Shown in pieces: positions 15,658-25,312 of a stretch of DNA of 64,000 nt. The position numbers and the translations under genes are program-made. The stretch comes from Thermococcus henrietii (GTDB taxonomy: Archaea; Methanobacteriota_B; Thermococci; Thermococcales; Thermococcaceae). Within the stretch, counting starts at the first letter, position 1, and the number at the start of each line of letters is the position of its first letter. The DNA lies in NCBI RefSeq assembly GCF_900198835.1, contig NZ_LT900021.1, positions 2,091,761-2,155,760 of the forward strand, given 5' to 3'. The notes beneath the pieces are model-generated. The model ran no database searches, had not been told where the DNA came from, and worked only from the letters and a program-made list of their open reading frames with translations.

Positions 15658-16464
15658 ATGTTAGAAGGTTTCATCGAGGGGCTCGCGAGGTACCTCCTCA
15701 AACTCAGCGGGGGAAGCCCAATCTGGGTGTCCTTCTACGCGGGCCTCTTCGTCGCGCTCATGACGTCGCTCGGAGCCATGGTGGCACTCTTCGCCAAACG
15801 GATTCCCGAGGGTGGCGTTGACTTCTCGCTCAGCTTCGCGGCAGGGGTTATGATTGTGGCATCTTTCACCTCGCTCATTCTGCCGGGAATAGAGAGCGCC
15901 GGGTTTCCGCCCGTGGCCGTTGGGATAGCCCTCGGCGTCCTGCTGATTTACGCCGTTGACAGGCTTCTGCCCCACGAGCACCTCGTCAAGGGTTATGAGG
16001 GGCCGAAGGGAATGAAGGAACGCCTCAGAAAGGTCTGGCTCCTCGTTTTCGCGCTCATAATCCACAACCTGCCCGAGGGGCTGGCGGTTGGAACGTCCCT
16101 CGTCTACAACCTCGAAGTCGGCCTCGTTACGGCCATAGCGATAGGCATTCAGGACTTCCCCGAGGGAACCGTCGTCTCGCTCCCGCTCGCGGTCATACAG
16201 AAGAAGAGCCTCGGCCCGGTTCTCATTGGAGTGCTGAGCGGTTTAGCTGAGATGGTCATGGTAATCCTCGGGGCGGTCTTCTTTACGACCTTCTCATGGA
16301 GCCTGCCCTACGGCCTCGGCCTTGCAGGAGGGGCAATGCTCTACGTCACAGTGAAGGAAATGATTCCAGAGATATACAGGGGAGAGAAGAGCGAGACCCT
16401 CGTCACGCTGGGCTTCTTCGCGGGCTTCTACGTCATGCTCCTCCTCGATTCAGCCCTCGGATGA
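15658..16464 (+). CDS. ZIP-family divalent metal transporter
   Basis: A 268-residue membrane protein with eight predicted helices. The ZIP metal-site signature HNLPEGLAVG is near residue 138 in helix IV and QDFPEGTVVSLPL near 165 in helix V. In helix V the usual His is replaced by Asp-Phe-Pro-Glu, which still supplies acidic ligands. The basic loop between helices III and IV (RLLPHEHLVKGYEGPKGMK) has two His. It is expected to import zinc or iron. The 3' end overlaps the convergent UPF0200 gene by 32 bases. Confidence 0.92.
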   Translation: MLEGFIEGLARYLLKLSGGSPIWVSFYAGLFVALMTSLGAMVALFAKRIPEGGVDFSLSFAAGVMIVASFTSLILPGIESAGFPPVAVGIALGVLLIYAVDRLLPHEHLVKGYEGPKGMKERLRKVWLLVFALIIHNLPEGLAVGTSLVYNLEVGLVTAIAIGIQDFPEGTVVSLPLAVIQKKSLGPVLIGVLSGLAEMVMVILGAVFFTTFSWSLPYGLGLAGGAMLYVTVKEMIPEIYRGEKSETLVTLGFFAGFYVMLLLDSALG

Positions 16465-17005
16465 TTTCCTCGACGAGGGCCTCTACCTTCTCCTCGTACT
16501 CCTCCTTGCTCCCGTCGTTTATCAGCATGTGGTCGGCCATCGCTATAACGCCACCGATTCCAAAGCGGAGCTCCTTCCAGTCCCTCTCCTCAAAGTCCTC
16601 CCAACTCTGGGGGTCGTCGTGCCTTCCCCTGGCCTTCAACCTCTCGAAGCGGAGCTTCGGCGGTGTGTGGACAGCGACGATGATGAGTTCTTCCTCCGGA
16701 AAGGCTCCCCTGAAGGTCCCCACCTCGTCAAGGGAGCGAACGCCGTCTATGACCACTAACGGGCTCTCCCCCAGAAGGGCCCTCACCTTCTCGACCGCGA
16801 GCTTGGCAACGGCGTTCTGACCGAGCTCCTGCCTCAGGCGAATGCTGACCTTGGCAACGTTCTCCTTGGTGAGCTCGAGGCCCCGCTTTAGGGTCTCCTC
16901 GCGGACGATGTCGCCGAGAGAAACGCTTGGAAATCCCCTCTCCTCAAAGGCCTTGACGATTTTGCTCTTACCTGAACCGGGCATTCCAGTGACTATTACT
17001 ATCAT
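16433..17005 (-). CDS. UPF0200 family P-loop kinase-like protein
   Basis: A 190-residue P-loop protein of the archaeal UPF0200 family, related in fold to adenylate and dephospho-CoA kinases. Walker A TGMPGSGKSKI is at residues about 6-16, followed by SLGDIVREE, and VVIDGVRSLDEV is the Walker B-like strand. The ATG ending at 17005 is favoured by GGGGTGGG five bases upstream; an in-frame GTG three codons earlier lies inside that site. Its substrate is unknown. It is tail-to-tail with the ZIP gene and lies upstream of the convergent-free space before Hel308. Confidence 0.88.
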   Translation of the reverse strand: MIVIVTGMPGSGKSKIVKAFEERGFPSVSLGDIVREETLKRGLELTKENVAKVSIRLRQELGQNAVAKLAVEKVRALLGESPLVVIDGVRSLDEVGTFRGAFPEEELIIVAVHTPPKLRFERLKARGRHDDPQSWEDFEERDWKELRFGIGGVIAMADHMLINDGSKEEYEEKVEALVEEIIRGLNRGGA

Positions 17006-17050
17006 TGAGCCCACCCCGAGTAGCTCGGAGGGGATTTAAAAAGATAACCA

Positions 17051-20000
17051 TCATCGAAGAAAGTCCTCCAGAGTCCCCTTTCTCTTCGGCTTTTCTTCCG
17101 TTACTCTTTTCTCGATTCCGAGGTAGCGGTAGATTCCGTCGAGGATTTTGGCACCTATGCCCTCGACTTCGAGAAGCTCCGCAGGTTTTGCGTTCGCTAT
17201 CGCCTCAACGCTCGTAAAACCGGCGTTGTAAAGGGCTCTCGCCCTCTTCCTTCCGATGTTGGGAAGTTTGACAAGTTCGAGGAGCTCCTCGCGGACGCCG
17301 TGCTTCAGGCGAAGGTGCAGGTCGCGGAGGTAGTTCAGGATTTCCTCCTTCGGCTCGAAGAGCTTGTAGAGCTCGATGAGCGAGTACATGAGCCAGTCAG
17401 CAAGCTCAAGGAGCCTGTAGAGGTCGCCGGGGTCTATGAGGTATGTCTCGTAAATCCTCGCCTCAGGAACCTCGTTAATCCAGTCGAGGAGAACCTTCGC
17501 CGTCTTCACCTGTCCGAGGAAGCCCTGGAAGCGCGAATCCTCGTAGTATGGTATGCTCGCGTAGAGCTTGTCCTCGAGTTCGTAGGCCAGGTCAAGGTAG
17601 TCCTCCATCTCGCGCCTCCTCGCTGTTAAATTCGCCATGTCAGGGGTTGAGGCTATGAGCTGGAAGATTCCGAAGGGGTTCGGATTCTGCTCGATTGCCG
17701 GAAAGGCGTCCTTGAACTTCTTGGCCGTGAGCGGGTCTATGTAGAGCTGAGACGTTCTCCTGCCGAAGGGTAACGGCATGAAGCTGTCATCGAGGTCAAG
17801 GTCGATGAACTCGTTCTCTATGAGGAAGTAAACAACCTCTTTCGCTTTGTACTCGAGCGAGCTCAAATCCTTCCTTTGGTGGGCGTAGAAGGTCCTCTCA
17901 AGGAAGCGGACGAGCTCGGGGAAGTTTTTGATTCCGAAGTTGGTGATTAAGGCCAAAACCTGACTCCTGAAGGCCTGCTCGTTGGCGAGCATCGAGAAGA
18001 GCTTCTCAGGCTTCCCGCGGATGTAGCGCTCCATAAGCTTGCCCGGCTCGTCAGTTCTGGCAACTATTATCGCCTCGCCGTACTTGTCGTACCTCGGCCT
18101 TCCCGCTCTTCCCATCATCTGCTGGATTTCCAGAACGGGAATGTCGGTCCAGCCGAAGCCGGCGTAGCGCTTGGTGTCGCGGATTATTACTCTGAATGAG
18201 GGTAAATTTACGCCCGCCGAATTGTGCACGATAAAGCCAACACTATAACTCTCATCGTCCTCGACTTCAAGGTTGTAGACCTCACCCTCGTAAAACTCTT
18301 CCTCAACGGAGCGAACTTTGAAGAGAAGATAACCGTTCCAGATTGTGTTCACGTTGTAGGTCCTGTTTCCTTTCGGGGGAACCTCAAGACCAAGTTCACC
18401 AAGTAATTCATAGTAGGAGCGTCCGCTGATTTTGACTTCGTAAATCGGTTTTCTGCTCTTTCCAATTCCCGGCCTCCGCACACTTCTCGAAATTGAAGAC
18501 ACGTATCCAAGGGAGCCGATGAGGAGCTGAAGTTGATACGCTAAAGTTGAGGAGACCGTTGTGTAGTTTACATAGTTAGCTCTTCTGACATCATCTTTTC
18601 TAACGTAGCCGTCCCCCTCAATGAGGCCCCTCAGAAGGCCGAGTCTAACTTCCCTGCTCGCGTTAAACAGGAGCACATCAGGAATCCTCTTCTCATGGGC
18701 TTGATGGCCAATGTTCTCCCTGAGCCATCCTGCAAATCTCTTGTTGCAGAAGCGGACTACCCTCCTATTCCGCTCGTGGTCTTCCACAACAACGTTAGCA
18801 TGTGGGAAATACTTCCTAATGGTCTCCATGAGGAACTCCGTAATCTCTTCTTCGTGGGAGCCAATGTCGAACTTTATAACTCCAGTTTTAGAAGTTGAAC
18901 CTTCGGCAATCCACAGGCCTAACAGCCTCGCAGTTTCAAAGTTTAGTGGTAAGAACTCGGGGGTTCTCCTCACAGAGGGGTGCAATTTATCCGTTTTTCC
19001 AAACTGATTTGAGACATAACTCGGTTTCCGCAGAGGGATTCTGTCCACCATAACTTTCGGCTCTGGAATTGGCTGAAGGAGCATGTACGATACCTTTTCG
19101 TCCCCGTTGTTTTCAACGAGTTCCTTGAGTTCTTGAGCGGTTATCCACTCCGGCCCCTTGAACTCCCACCATATCACCTGCCTTCCATCGGAGTAGTGGG
19201 CCTTGTGGCGAATTCTTTTAACGACCCACACCATGTGCTCGGGTGTTATCCTCACAGGAAGGGTGCCTCTCGCCTTGATTACAAGCATCCTGCCCCTATG
19301 TGGCCGTTTGATGGGGGAGATGACTCTCTTAAAATTGCCGCTGTGGGTCAGAACTTCATCTCTTTCACTGAGCTCACTTACTTTTTTAACGCCGTTTTTT
19401 GTGATTACTGGCGTTTCTGGGTGCATACAGAGGGTCGGCGTCGCCGTGATTACCTTGATTAAACCGTCCCGGAAGGCGTCCTCGATGAGGGTTCTCTCTG
19501 CCCTGCTCAGCCCGGCGTGATGGAAGGCAACACCGCCCCTGAGGGCCCGCTTTAGCTTCTCGCTCGTGGGGTTGTCCTCGAGCTGATTGGCAAGGCTTTC
19601 CAAGGCTCGCTTTTCGGGCTTGGTCAGGTGAGACGATACGAGCTTCGAGAGAGCCACGGCTTCCTTCTCGGCCGAGCGCCTCGTGTTGACGAAGACGAGC
19701 GCGCCCTTGCCCCTCTTTACGGCATCGGTGACGAGAGAGTACCAGTTCTCGGGATAGCTTTGAACCTTCCCGTCCTCCCAGATGAGCGTTCCGAGGTGGA
19801 AAACACCTTTTCTCAGCTGAACCGGTCTCCAGTCGCTGACCACCAGCGAAGCGTCAAGCCACTCAGCCAGCTCCTCCGCGTTGCCGACGGTGGCGCTCAA
19901 GGCCAATATCTGCGCCCTGTCGAGCATGTGGGTTAGAATCATTTCCAGAGTCGCACCCCTGTCGTAGGAGCCGATTAGGTGAACCTCGTCGGCAACCACG

Positions 20001-20422
20001 AGCTTAACGTCGTCAATCCACCTCGCGCCGTGCCTGAGAAGGGAGTCGAACTTCTCAGCTGTGGCGACTATTATGTCGTACCTCCCGAGCCAGTCGTCGG
20101 TCGAGTCATAATCGCCTGTTGTAGCGGCAACTTTCAAACCCAGCTTCTCCCACTCCTTGAACTCGCGGTACTTCTCCTCGGCGAGGGCCTTGAGGGGAAC
20201 CAGATAAACCGCCTTGCCCCCCTCACGGAGGAGCTTGTTCACCATGACTATCTCGCTCACGAGGGTTTTTCCGCTCGCCGTTGGAATTGCTAAAACGAGG
20301 TTTTTACCTTCTAATACACCGCTCTTCAAGGCTTCAGCCTGCGGTGGGTAAAGCTCCTCTATTCCCCTCTCCTTGATGACGGCCTTAAGTCTCTCGTCAA
20401 CGGGAAGTTCGTCAACCTTCAT
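17051..20422 (-). CDS. hel308: Hel308 DNA helicase with an in-frame intein
   Basis: A 1123-codon precursor; removing a 403-residue intein leaves 720 residues, the normal length of archaeal Hel308. Walker A AIPTASGKT is near residue 45, DEVH near 146, SAT near 177, and the helix-hairpin-helix (LPNIGRKRARALYNAGF) near the C-terminus. Hel308 is a 3'-5' superfamily 2 helicase that acts on stalled replication forks. The start is placed at ATG 20422 (MKVDELPVDERL); a longer upstream frame would run through the divergent promoter and the next gene. The intein splits conserved motif IVa between TPTL and SAGVNLPS. Confidence 0.96.
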   Translation of the reverse strand: MKVDELPVDERLKAVIKERGIEELYPPQAEALKSGVLEGKNLVLAIPTASGKTLVSEIVMVNKLLREGGKAVYLVPLKALAEEKYREFKEWEKLGLKVAATTGDYDSTDDWLGRYDIIVATAEKFDSLLRHGARWIDDVKLVVADEVHLIGSYDRGATLEMILTHMLDRAQILALSATVGNAEELAEWLDASLVVSDWRPVQLRKGVFHLGTLIWEDGKVQSYPENWYSLVTDAVKRGKGALVFVNTRRSAEKEAVALSKLVSSHLTKPEKRALESLANQLEDNPTSEKLKRALRGGVAFHHAGLSRAERTLIEDAFRDGLIKVITATPTLCMHPETPVITKNGVKKVSELSERDEVLTHSGNFKRVISPIKRPHRGRMLVIKARGTLPVRITPEHMVWVVKRIRHKAHYSDGRQVIWWEFKGPEWITAQELKELVENNGDEKVSYMLLQPIPEPKVMVDRIPLRKPSYVSNQFGKTDKLHPSVRRTPEFLPLNFETARLLGLWIAEGSTSKTGVIKFDIGSHEEEITEFLMETIRKYFPHANVVVEDHERNRRVVRFCNKRFAGWLRENIGHQAHEKRIPDVLLFNASREVRLGLLRGLIEGDGYVRKDDVRRANYVNYTTVSSTLAYQLQLLIGSLGYVSSISRSVRRPGIGKSRKPIYEVKISGRSYYELLGELGLEVPPKGNRTYNVNTIWNGYLLFKVRSVEEEFYEGEVYNLEVEDDESYSVGFIVHNSAGVNLPSFRVIIRDTKRYAGFGWTDIPVLEIQQMMGRAGRPRYDKYGEAIIVARTDEPGKLMERYIRGKPEKLFSMLANEQAFRSQVLALITNFGIKNFPELVRFLERTFYAHQRKDLSSLEYKAKEVVYFLIENEFIDLDLDDSFMPLPFGRRTSQLYIDPLTAKKFKDAFPAIEQNPNPFGIFQLIASTPDMANLTARRREMEDYLDLAYELEDKLYASIPYYEDSRFQGFLGQVKTAKVLLDWINEVPEARIYETYLIDPGDLYRLLELADWLMYSLIELYKLFEPKEEILNYLRDLHLRLKHGVREELLELVKLPNIGRKRARALYNAGFTSVEAIANAKPAELLEVEGIGAKILDGIYRYLGIEKRVTEEKPKRKGTLEDFLR
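18221..19429 (-). mobile_element. Intein with LAGLIDADG homing endonuclease in Hel308
   Basis: Precursor residues 332-734 form a complete intein. It begins with Cys (CMHPETPVITKNG, splicing block A), has the block B-like LPVRITPEHMVW, and ends FIVHN before the extein Ser, so first Cys, penultimate His, terminal Asn and +1 Ser are all present. Two LAGLIDADG helices are visible, RLLGLWIAEGS near 499-509 and GLLRGLIEGDGYV near 595-607, with the acidic residues kept (Glu and Asp), so the endonuclease may still be active. The site lies in a strictly conserved helicase motif, typical of homing targets. Confidence 0.95.
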
Positions 20423-20466
20423 TTCGACCGCAATCCTTATTGAGGGAGCGGTTAAATAGGTTTGGG

Positions 20467-21117
20467 ATGGGTATGGAAGTTCCGTACGTTGTTTTTGAAG
20501 TCTGGAAGAAAGACCGGGGAAGAGGCACTTATGCCATTGACGCATACTTCACGGAGTTTGTTTCTCTGACCCCCAGGAAGGTAACGCTTGTTAGGGATGC
20601 TAGGTCGCTCAGAGCAGTCAAGGCAACAAATCCCCTCCCCGTTCTACTGGGAAGGCCAGTTGAAGAACTCCTAAAAGAGCTTTATATGGTCCTGCAGGGT
20701 GCATCCATCGAGGCTCGGGAGAAGAGAGTCGGCCATATGAGGCGCTGGAACGTCTGGAGAATACTTGGAATTCCAACGGGTCACGGCAGACACATAGCAA
20801 TAGACGAGGAGCTTGCCAAGGTCGAGCGTGAGAATACACTCGGACTAGCGCTCCTTGGGAAAATCCTCGGAGTAAAAGGAGAAAGTGAGCTGACCGAGGT
20901 TAGGGTGAGGGAGAAGGGCGTTGTCTACCGCAGGCTGTGGCTTGAAGGGGGCGAGGTCGTAGGTGACGGGGGAACCGATAAGGTCTACACCAACCTTCTG
21001 AGGATGGACCCAACATTCAGAACGGCGTTCTATTCGGCCATTCTCGGAAAAATAGCTCTAACGGAAGAAATAAGAAAGGGGGCTCAAGCCTTTGCGTACA
21101 GCCAGCAGGCAACGTAG
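20467..21117 (+). CDS. Conserved Thermococcales protein of unknown function
   Basis: A 216-residue soluble protein starting MGMEVPYVVFEVWKKDRGRG. I do not recognise a family. It has a run of short alpha/beta segments, a stretch with GIPTGHGRHIAIDEEL, and a charged C-terminal half with TDKVYTNLLRMDPTF. It is divergent from Hel308 with 44 bases between starts, where TTAAATAGG could serve as TATA box. A second Met two residues in is an equally good start. The 3' end overlaps the convergent dppF gene by 34 bases. Confidence 0.7.
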   Translation: MGMEVPYVVFEVWKKDRGRGTYAIDAYFTEFVSLTPRKVTLVRDARSLRAVKATNPLPVLLGRPVEELLKELYMVLQGASIEAREKRVGHMRRWNVWRILGIPTGHGRHIAIDEELAKVERENTLGLALLGKILGVKGESELTEVRVREKGVVYRRLWLEGGEVVGDGGTDKVYTNLLRMDPTFRTAFYSAILGKIALTEEIRKGAQAFAYSQQAT

Positions 21118-22055
21118 TGGTCCTGCTCTACCTCAACCATTGGAGGCTCCTGCTTGTCACAGAGCCCTGCCTTCGCGAGGGGACACCTCGGGTGGAAGCG
21201 GCACCCCTTCGGCGGGTTAATCGGACTCGGCGGCTCGCCTTTGATTTCCATTTTCTTCTTCTTTCTTGCCAGCTCCGGGTCGGGAATTGGTATGGCCGAG
21301 AGAAGCATCTGGGTGTAAGGATGGAGTGGGTTCTCGAAGATTTTCTCGGCTGGACCGACCTCGACGAGCTTTCCAAGGTACATAACGCCCATCTTGTGGC
21401 TCATGTACTTAACGACACCGAGGTCGTGGCTTATGAAGAGGTACGAGAAGCCGTGCCTTCTCTGGAGGTCCTTGAGGGTGTTGAGTATGTTCGCCTGCAC
21501 CGAAACGTCTAAAGCTGATGTCGGCTCGTCGAGGACGACGAAATCAGGCTGGAGGGCGAGTATCTTCGCCAGCGCTATCCTCTGCCTCTGACCGCCGCTG
21601 AACTCGTGGGGGTAGCGGTAGAGGTGCATCTCGTTGAGGCCGACGCTCTCGAGTAGCCTTATCACGAACTCCTCCGGGTCGTCAACCTCGATGCCGTGGA
21701 ACTTAACCGGCTCCATTATGATGTTGAAGACCGTCTGCCTCGGGTCGAGCGACGAGTAGGGGTCCTGGAACATTATCTGGGCGTGCCTCCTGAACCAGAG
21801 GAGCTCCTTGCCCTTGAGCTTGGTCACGTCCCTGCCCTTGAAGGTTATCTTTCCGTCGGTCGGCTCGATTAGCCTGAGGATTGTCCTCCCCGTGGTGGTC
21901 TTTCCACAACCGCTCTCGCCGACGAGTCCAAAGGTTTCTCCGGGCTGAATCTCGAAGCTGACGCCGTCAACGGCCTTAACCCACGCCACCGTCCTAAGGA
22001 GGCTCCTAACAGGGAAGTGCTTCTTGAGGTTTTCAACCTTGAGCACTGGCTCCAT
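21084..22055 (-). CDS. dppF: Dipeptide/oligopeptide ABC transporter ATP-binding protein DppF
   Basis: A 323-residue ABC ATPase, the last gene of the peptide transporter operon. Walker A GESGCGKTT is near 44, signature LSGGQ appears here as FSGGQRQRIALAKIL, Walker B is FVVLDEPTSALD, and the switch His lies in ISHDL. The C-terminus carries the oligopeptide-type extension with CRFHPRCPLAKAGLC and CDKQEPP, where four Cys hold a likely iron-sulfur cluster or metal. Four consecutive possible starts exist; the ATG ending at 22055 fits best with GAGGTGAT upstream. It begins 11 bases after the dppD stop. Confidence 0.93.
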   Translation of the reverse strand: MEPVLKVENLKKHFPVRSLLRTVAWVKAVDGVSFEIQPGETFGLVGESGCGKTTTGRTILRLIEPTDGKITFKGRDVTKLKGKELLWFRRHAQIMFQDPYSSLDPRQTVFNIIMEPVKFHGIEVDDPEEFVIRLLESVGLNEMHLYRYPHEFSGGQRQRIALAKILALQPDFVVLDEPTSALDVSVQANILNTLKDLQRRHGFSYLFISHDLGVVKYMSHKMGVMYLGKLVEVGPAEKIFENPLHPYTQMLLSAIPIPDPELARKKKKMEIKGEPPSPINPPKGCRFHPRCPLAKAGLCDKQEPPMVEVEQDHYVACWLYAKA

Positions 22056-22065
22056 CATCATCACC

Positions 22066-23046
22066 TCAGTACCTGTGGCAGGCCACGAAGTGACCCGGCT
22101 CTATCTCCTTGAGCTCTGGAACCTCTTTCCTGCACCTCTCCTCGGCCAACGGGCACCTCGGGTGGAAGCGACAGCCCTTCGGTGGCGTTATGAGGTTCGG
22201 CACCGTTCCCGGGATGCTCTCGAGCTTCTCTATCTTTCCGAGCGGGTTCGGGACGGCCCTGAGGAGCGCCGCGGTGTAGGGGTGAAGCGGGTTGTGGAAT
22301 ATCTGGTCGACTGTTCCTATCTCGACGACCTTCCCGGCGTACATGACGACGACGCGCTGGGCTGTCTCGGCGACGACACCGAGGTTGTGGGTTATCATGA
22401 GCACAGTCGCGTTGTACTTCCTCTTCAGCTCGTTGAGTAGCTCGAGTATCTGGGCCTGAACCGTGACGTCTAAGGCCGTCGTCGGCTCGTCCGCTATAAG
22501 TAGGCGCGGGTTGTTGGCTATTCCAATTCCTATGACGACCCTCTGCTTCATACCACCGCTGAGCTCGTGCGGGTAGTTCTTCACCCTGTTCTCCGGGTCT
22601 GGAATTAGAACCTCGCGGAGTATGTTGACGGCCTTCACTATGCCCTCCTTGATGTTCTTGACCTTTCCGTGAACCTCCATAGCTTCTCCAATCTGGTAGC
22701 CGACGGTGTAGAGCGGGTCTAGGGAGGAATGCGGGTCCTGGAATATGTAGGCTATCTCGTTACCGCGGATTTCCCTGATTTCCTCATCGCTCAGCTTGAG
22801 CAAATCAACGGTTGAGCCGTCGTCGCGGTGGTAGATGACCTGTCCGTTCACTATCTTTCCCGGACTCTCGATGAGCTTGGTTATCGCCCTTGATGTGACG
22901 CTCTTTCCACAGCCGGTCTCGCCGACCAGTGCCAGGGTTTCACCACGGTATATGTCAAATGAGACGTTCTCGATTGCCTTGACCACTCCCGCGTAAGTGT
23001 AAAAGTAAACGCTGAGGTTTCTAATCTCTATGATTGGTTCAGGCAC
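22066..23046 (-). CDS. dppD: Dipeptide/oligopeptide ABC transporter ATP-binding protein DppD
   Basis: A 326-residue ABC ATPase paired with DppF. Walker A GETGCGKSV is near 42, signature LSGGMKQRVVIGIGIA, Walker B LLIADEPTTALD, switch His in ITHNL. The C-terminal peptide-transporter tail has GCRFHPRCPLAEERCRKE with the Cys pattern of this subfamily. The GTG ending at 23046 is chosen because GGAGGTGA stands five bases before it; another GTG three codons upstream is closer to that site than is usual. It overlaps the end of dppC by eight bases. Confidence 0.93.
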   Translation of the reverse strand: MPEPIIEIRNLSVYFYTYAGVVKAIENVSFDIYRGETLALVGETGCGKSVTSRAITKLIESPGKIVNGQVIYHRDDGSTVDLLKLSDEEIREIRGNEIAYIFQDPHSSLDPLYTVGYQIGEAMEVHGKVKNIKEGIVKAVNILREVLIPDPENRVKNYPHELSGGMKQRVVIGIGIANNPRLLIADEPTTALDVTVQAQILELLNELKRKYNATVLMITHNLGVVAETAQRVVVMYAGKVVEIGTVDQIFHNPLHPYTAALLRAVPNPLGKIEKLESIPGTVPNLITPPKGCRFHPRCPLAEERCRKEVPELKEIEPGHFVACHRY

Positions 23047-24244
23047 TGGCCTCACCTCCAGTGGACTTCTTCTTGAGCTTGAACTCGAGGCTCCTCCTCG
23101 TTCTCGGGTCGAGTATGTCCCTCAAACCATCGCCGAGGAGGTTCCAGCCAAGAACCACGGTGACTATGACTATTCCCGGGAAGGCGACCAGCCACCACGC
23201 CTGTGGGAACTGCTGAGAGCCCTGGTTGATGAGGTTACCCCAGTCCGGTATCGGTGGAACCGCACCGAGTCCAAGGAAGCTCAGGCCGGCCTCGGTTAAG
23301 ATGATTCCACCGAAGTCCATTGTAATCATAACCAGTATCGGGCCGATGATGTTCGGAAGAATGTGCCTGAAGAGTATCGTCCTCGTTGGCAGACCTATAG
23401 CACGGGCGGCTTCGACGTAGAGGTTCTCCTTTTCGGTCAGCGTCGAACCACGCGTTATCCTCGCGTAACCCGGCCACCAGACTATGACAAGGGCAACGAA
23501 GACGGCCAGCAGTTTTCCGAGGTTGTTAACGTCCCTTGGATGGAGTGCGAACAGCTTGAGCACGAGGGTTTGCGCCCATGCGTGTGCGTTGAGGAAGTTC
23601 TGAATCCTGCCGGGCAGAACTGCGGAGAGGGCTATTGCGAGGATTAATCCAGGGAAGGCAAGGAACATGTCTGTTATACGCATTATGAGCTCGTCAATCT
23701 TGCCGCCGTAGTAGCCGGAGATTAAGCCGAGGATTATACCTATCGTCGGGCCTATCAGGATGATGAAGATGTCCAGCACTAGTGCCGTCCTCGCACCGGC
23801 GAGCAGGATGCTGACGAGGTCCCTTCCGTAGGTGTCGGAGCCGAGGAGGTAGTGAATGTGAGTCGTGTAGTGGACTATGTAGCCGTTCTCTATCGTCGTC
23901 ACGTTGAGGAAATACGTTGAGCCGGGAGGCGCGAGTTGGGCGGAGTAGTTGTAGTTGACGGGGAAGAAGTCGTAGGGCCACGGGGCCAGATATGGGCCAA
24001 AGATTCCGATGAAGATGTAGATGATAACGATGAAGAGCCCTAAGAGCGTCGGCGGTGAGCGGTTTATGGCGTAGGCCATCAGCTTCCATTCCTTTATCTT
24101 GGACTGGTTCTTACGCTTCCAGTCCTTTTTGATGTGATCCATAAAGGACGCAAAGCCGTCTATTAGCTTGTCGCTGAACCTGTCAAGTATGCCCATCTCG
24201 TATTCTTCCCTCGTCTCGTACTCCTCAACCTTGGTATCGGCCAT
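23039..24244 (-). CDS. dppC: Dipeptide/oligopeptide ABC transporter permease DppC
   Basis: A 401-residue permease with an N-terminal cytoplasmic stretch of about 65 residues, one helix (about 70-90), an external loop of about 70 residues, then five helices. The EAA loop that contacts the ATPases is ARAIGLPTRTILFRHILPN near 290. HYLLGSDTYGRDLVS is the typical DppC signature. The long N-terminal extension before the first helix is charged and is longer than in bacterial DppC. The ATG ending at 24244 follows GAGGTGG. It begins 10 bases after the dppB stop. Confidence 0.93.
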   Translation of the reverse strand: MADTKVEEYETREEYEMGILDRFSDKLIDGFASFMDHIKKDWKRKNQSKIKEWKLMAYAINRSPPTLLGLFIVIIYIFIGIFGPYLAPWPYDFFPVNYNYSAQLAPPGSTYFLNVTTIENGYIVHYTTHIHYLLGSDTYGRDLVSILLAGARTALVLDIFIILIGPTIGIILGLISGYYGGKIDELIMRITDMFLAFPGLILAIALSAVLPGRIQNFLNAHAWAQTLVLKLFALHPRDVNNLGKLLAVFVALVIVWWPGYARITRGSTLTEKENLYVEAARAIGLPTRTILFRHILPNIIGPILVMITMDFGGIILTEAGLSFLGLGAVPPIPDWGNLINQGSQQFPQAWWLVAFPGIVIVTVVLGWNLLGDGLRDILDPRTRRSLEFKLKKKSTGGEASA

Positions 24245-24254
24245 GGCAACCACC

Positions 24255-25256
24255 TCAGAACCTCACCCTCGGGTCTATGACCGCGTAGAGGATGTCTGCA
24301 ACGAGGTTGGCGGTAACGAAGACTATGGCGTAGAGGAAGGTCACACCTATGAGCGCTGGGAAGTCGAGGTACATTATCGCCTGGAGCGCGTAGCGACCGA
24401 TTCCGGGGAGGTTGAAGACGGTCTCGGTAATCGGCGTTCCTGCGAGCAGTCCTCCGAACTGGAGGGCGAGGATTGTTATGACGGGGACGAGGGCGTTCTT
24501 GAGAACGTGCCTGTAGAGCCTGCTCTTTGGAACTCCTTTGGCTTTGAGGAAGAGCGTGCTGTCCCTGCTGTATGCCTCAAGGAAGGAGTTCCTCGTGAAC
24601 CTCATGAGGACACCCGCCGCGGCGATTCCAAGCGTAAAGCCCGGGAGCCAGAAGCGCTTGACCTGCTCGACGAAGTTGCCCCAGTTGAGCGTTAGTATGT
24701 CGTCTATGACGGGGATGTGGGTTATCTTGTGGGGCGGACCCGGCGGAATTCCCGCGAGTGTCGTCATGTTCCAGTGAATGAAGAAGAGCCATATGAAGAG
24801 GTAGGCTATAACGTAGATTGGCGTTGAGATGAATATCAAAGCTATTATCCTGAGAACCATGTCAGTGGTTGTGTTCCTCTTAAGCGCGGAGATTATACCC
24901 AACGGGAGGCCCATTAGGACCACGAACAGGAACGCAAACAACGCCAGTTGGAACGTTACAACGAAACGATTGCCTATGTTCGTAAAAACCGGCTCCTGAT
25001 TCAGGGGGTCGAGCAGGGAGTTCGTAAAGAGACCCTTAACAAGGAAAATGTACTGGTCGTACCAAGGCTGGTCGAGGTGGTACTCCTTTTTAATCATCTC
25101 GATTGCGGCCTGAGAAGCCTTCTCACCCCCGGCCCAGGCTCGGACGGGATTGGCCGGGATTACGTAGGCTATTACAAAAACGATGAGCGTGACTCCGATG
25201 AGGGTTGGGATAAAAGTCAGTGCCCTTCTAACGAGGAACTTTCCAAGCCCTGCCAC
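24255..25256 (-). CDS. dppB: Dipeptide/oligopeptide ABC transporter permease DppB
   Basis: A 333-residue permease with six helices. The N-terminal VRRALTFIPTLIGVTLIVF helix is typical of DppB, and the EAA loop is KAKGVPKSRLYRHVLKNAL near 235. It starts with GTG behind GGAGGGAAAGG. It follows the binding-protein gene by 56 bases, a gap that could hold a processing or attenuation site, since the binding protein of such operons is usually made in excess. Together with DppC it forms the membrane channel. Confidence 0.93.
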   Translation of the reverse strand: MAGLGKFLVRRALTFIPTLIGVTLIVFVIAYVIPANPVRAWAGGEKASQAAIEMIKKEYHLDQPWYDQYIFLVKGLFTNSLLDPLNQEPVFTNIGNRFVVTFQLALFAFLFVVLMGLPLGIISALKRNTTTDMVLRIIALIFISTPIYVIAYLFIWLFFIHWNMTTLAGIPPGPPHKITHIPVIDDILTLNWGNFVEQVKRFWLPGFTLGIAAAGVLMRFTRNSFLEAYSRDSTLFLKAKGVPKSRLYRHVLKNALVPVITILALQFGGLLAGTPITETVFNLPGIGRYALQAIMYLDFPALIGVTFLYAIVFVTANLVADILYAVIDPRVRF

Positions 25257-25312
25257 GTCCTTTCCCTCCTTTAGCTTCTACGTTTAGAACAATCGAAAGA
25301 AAAGAAAGGGAA

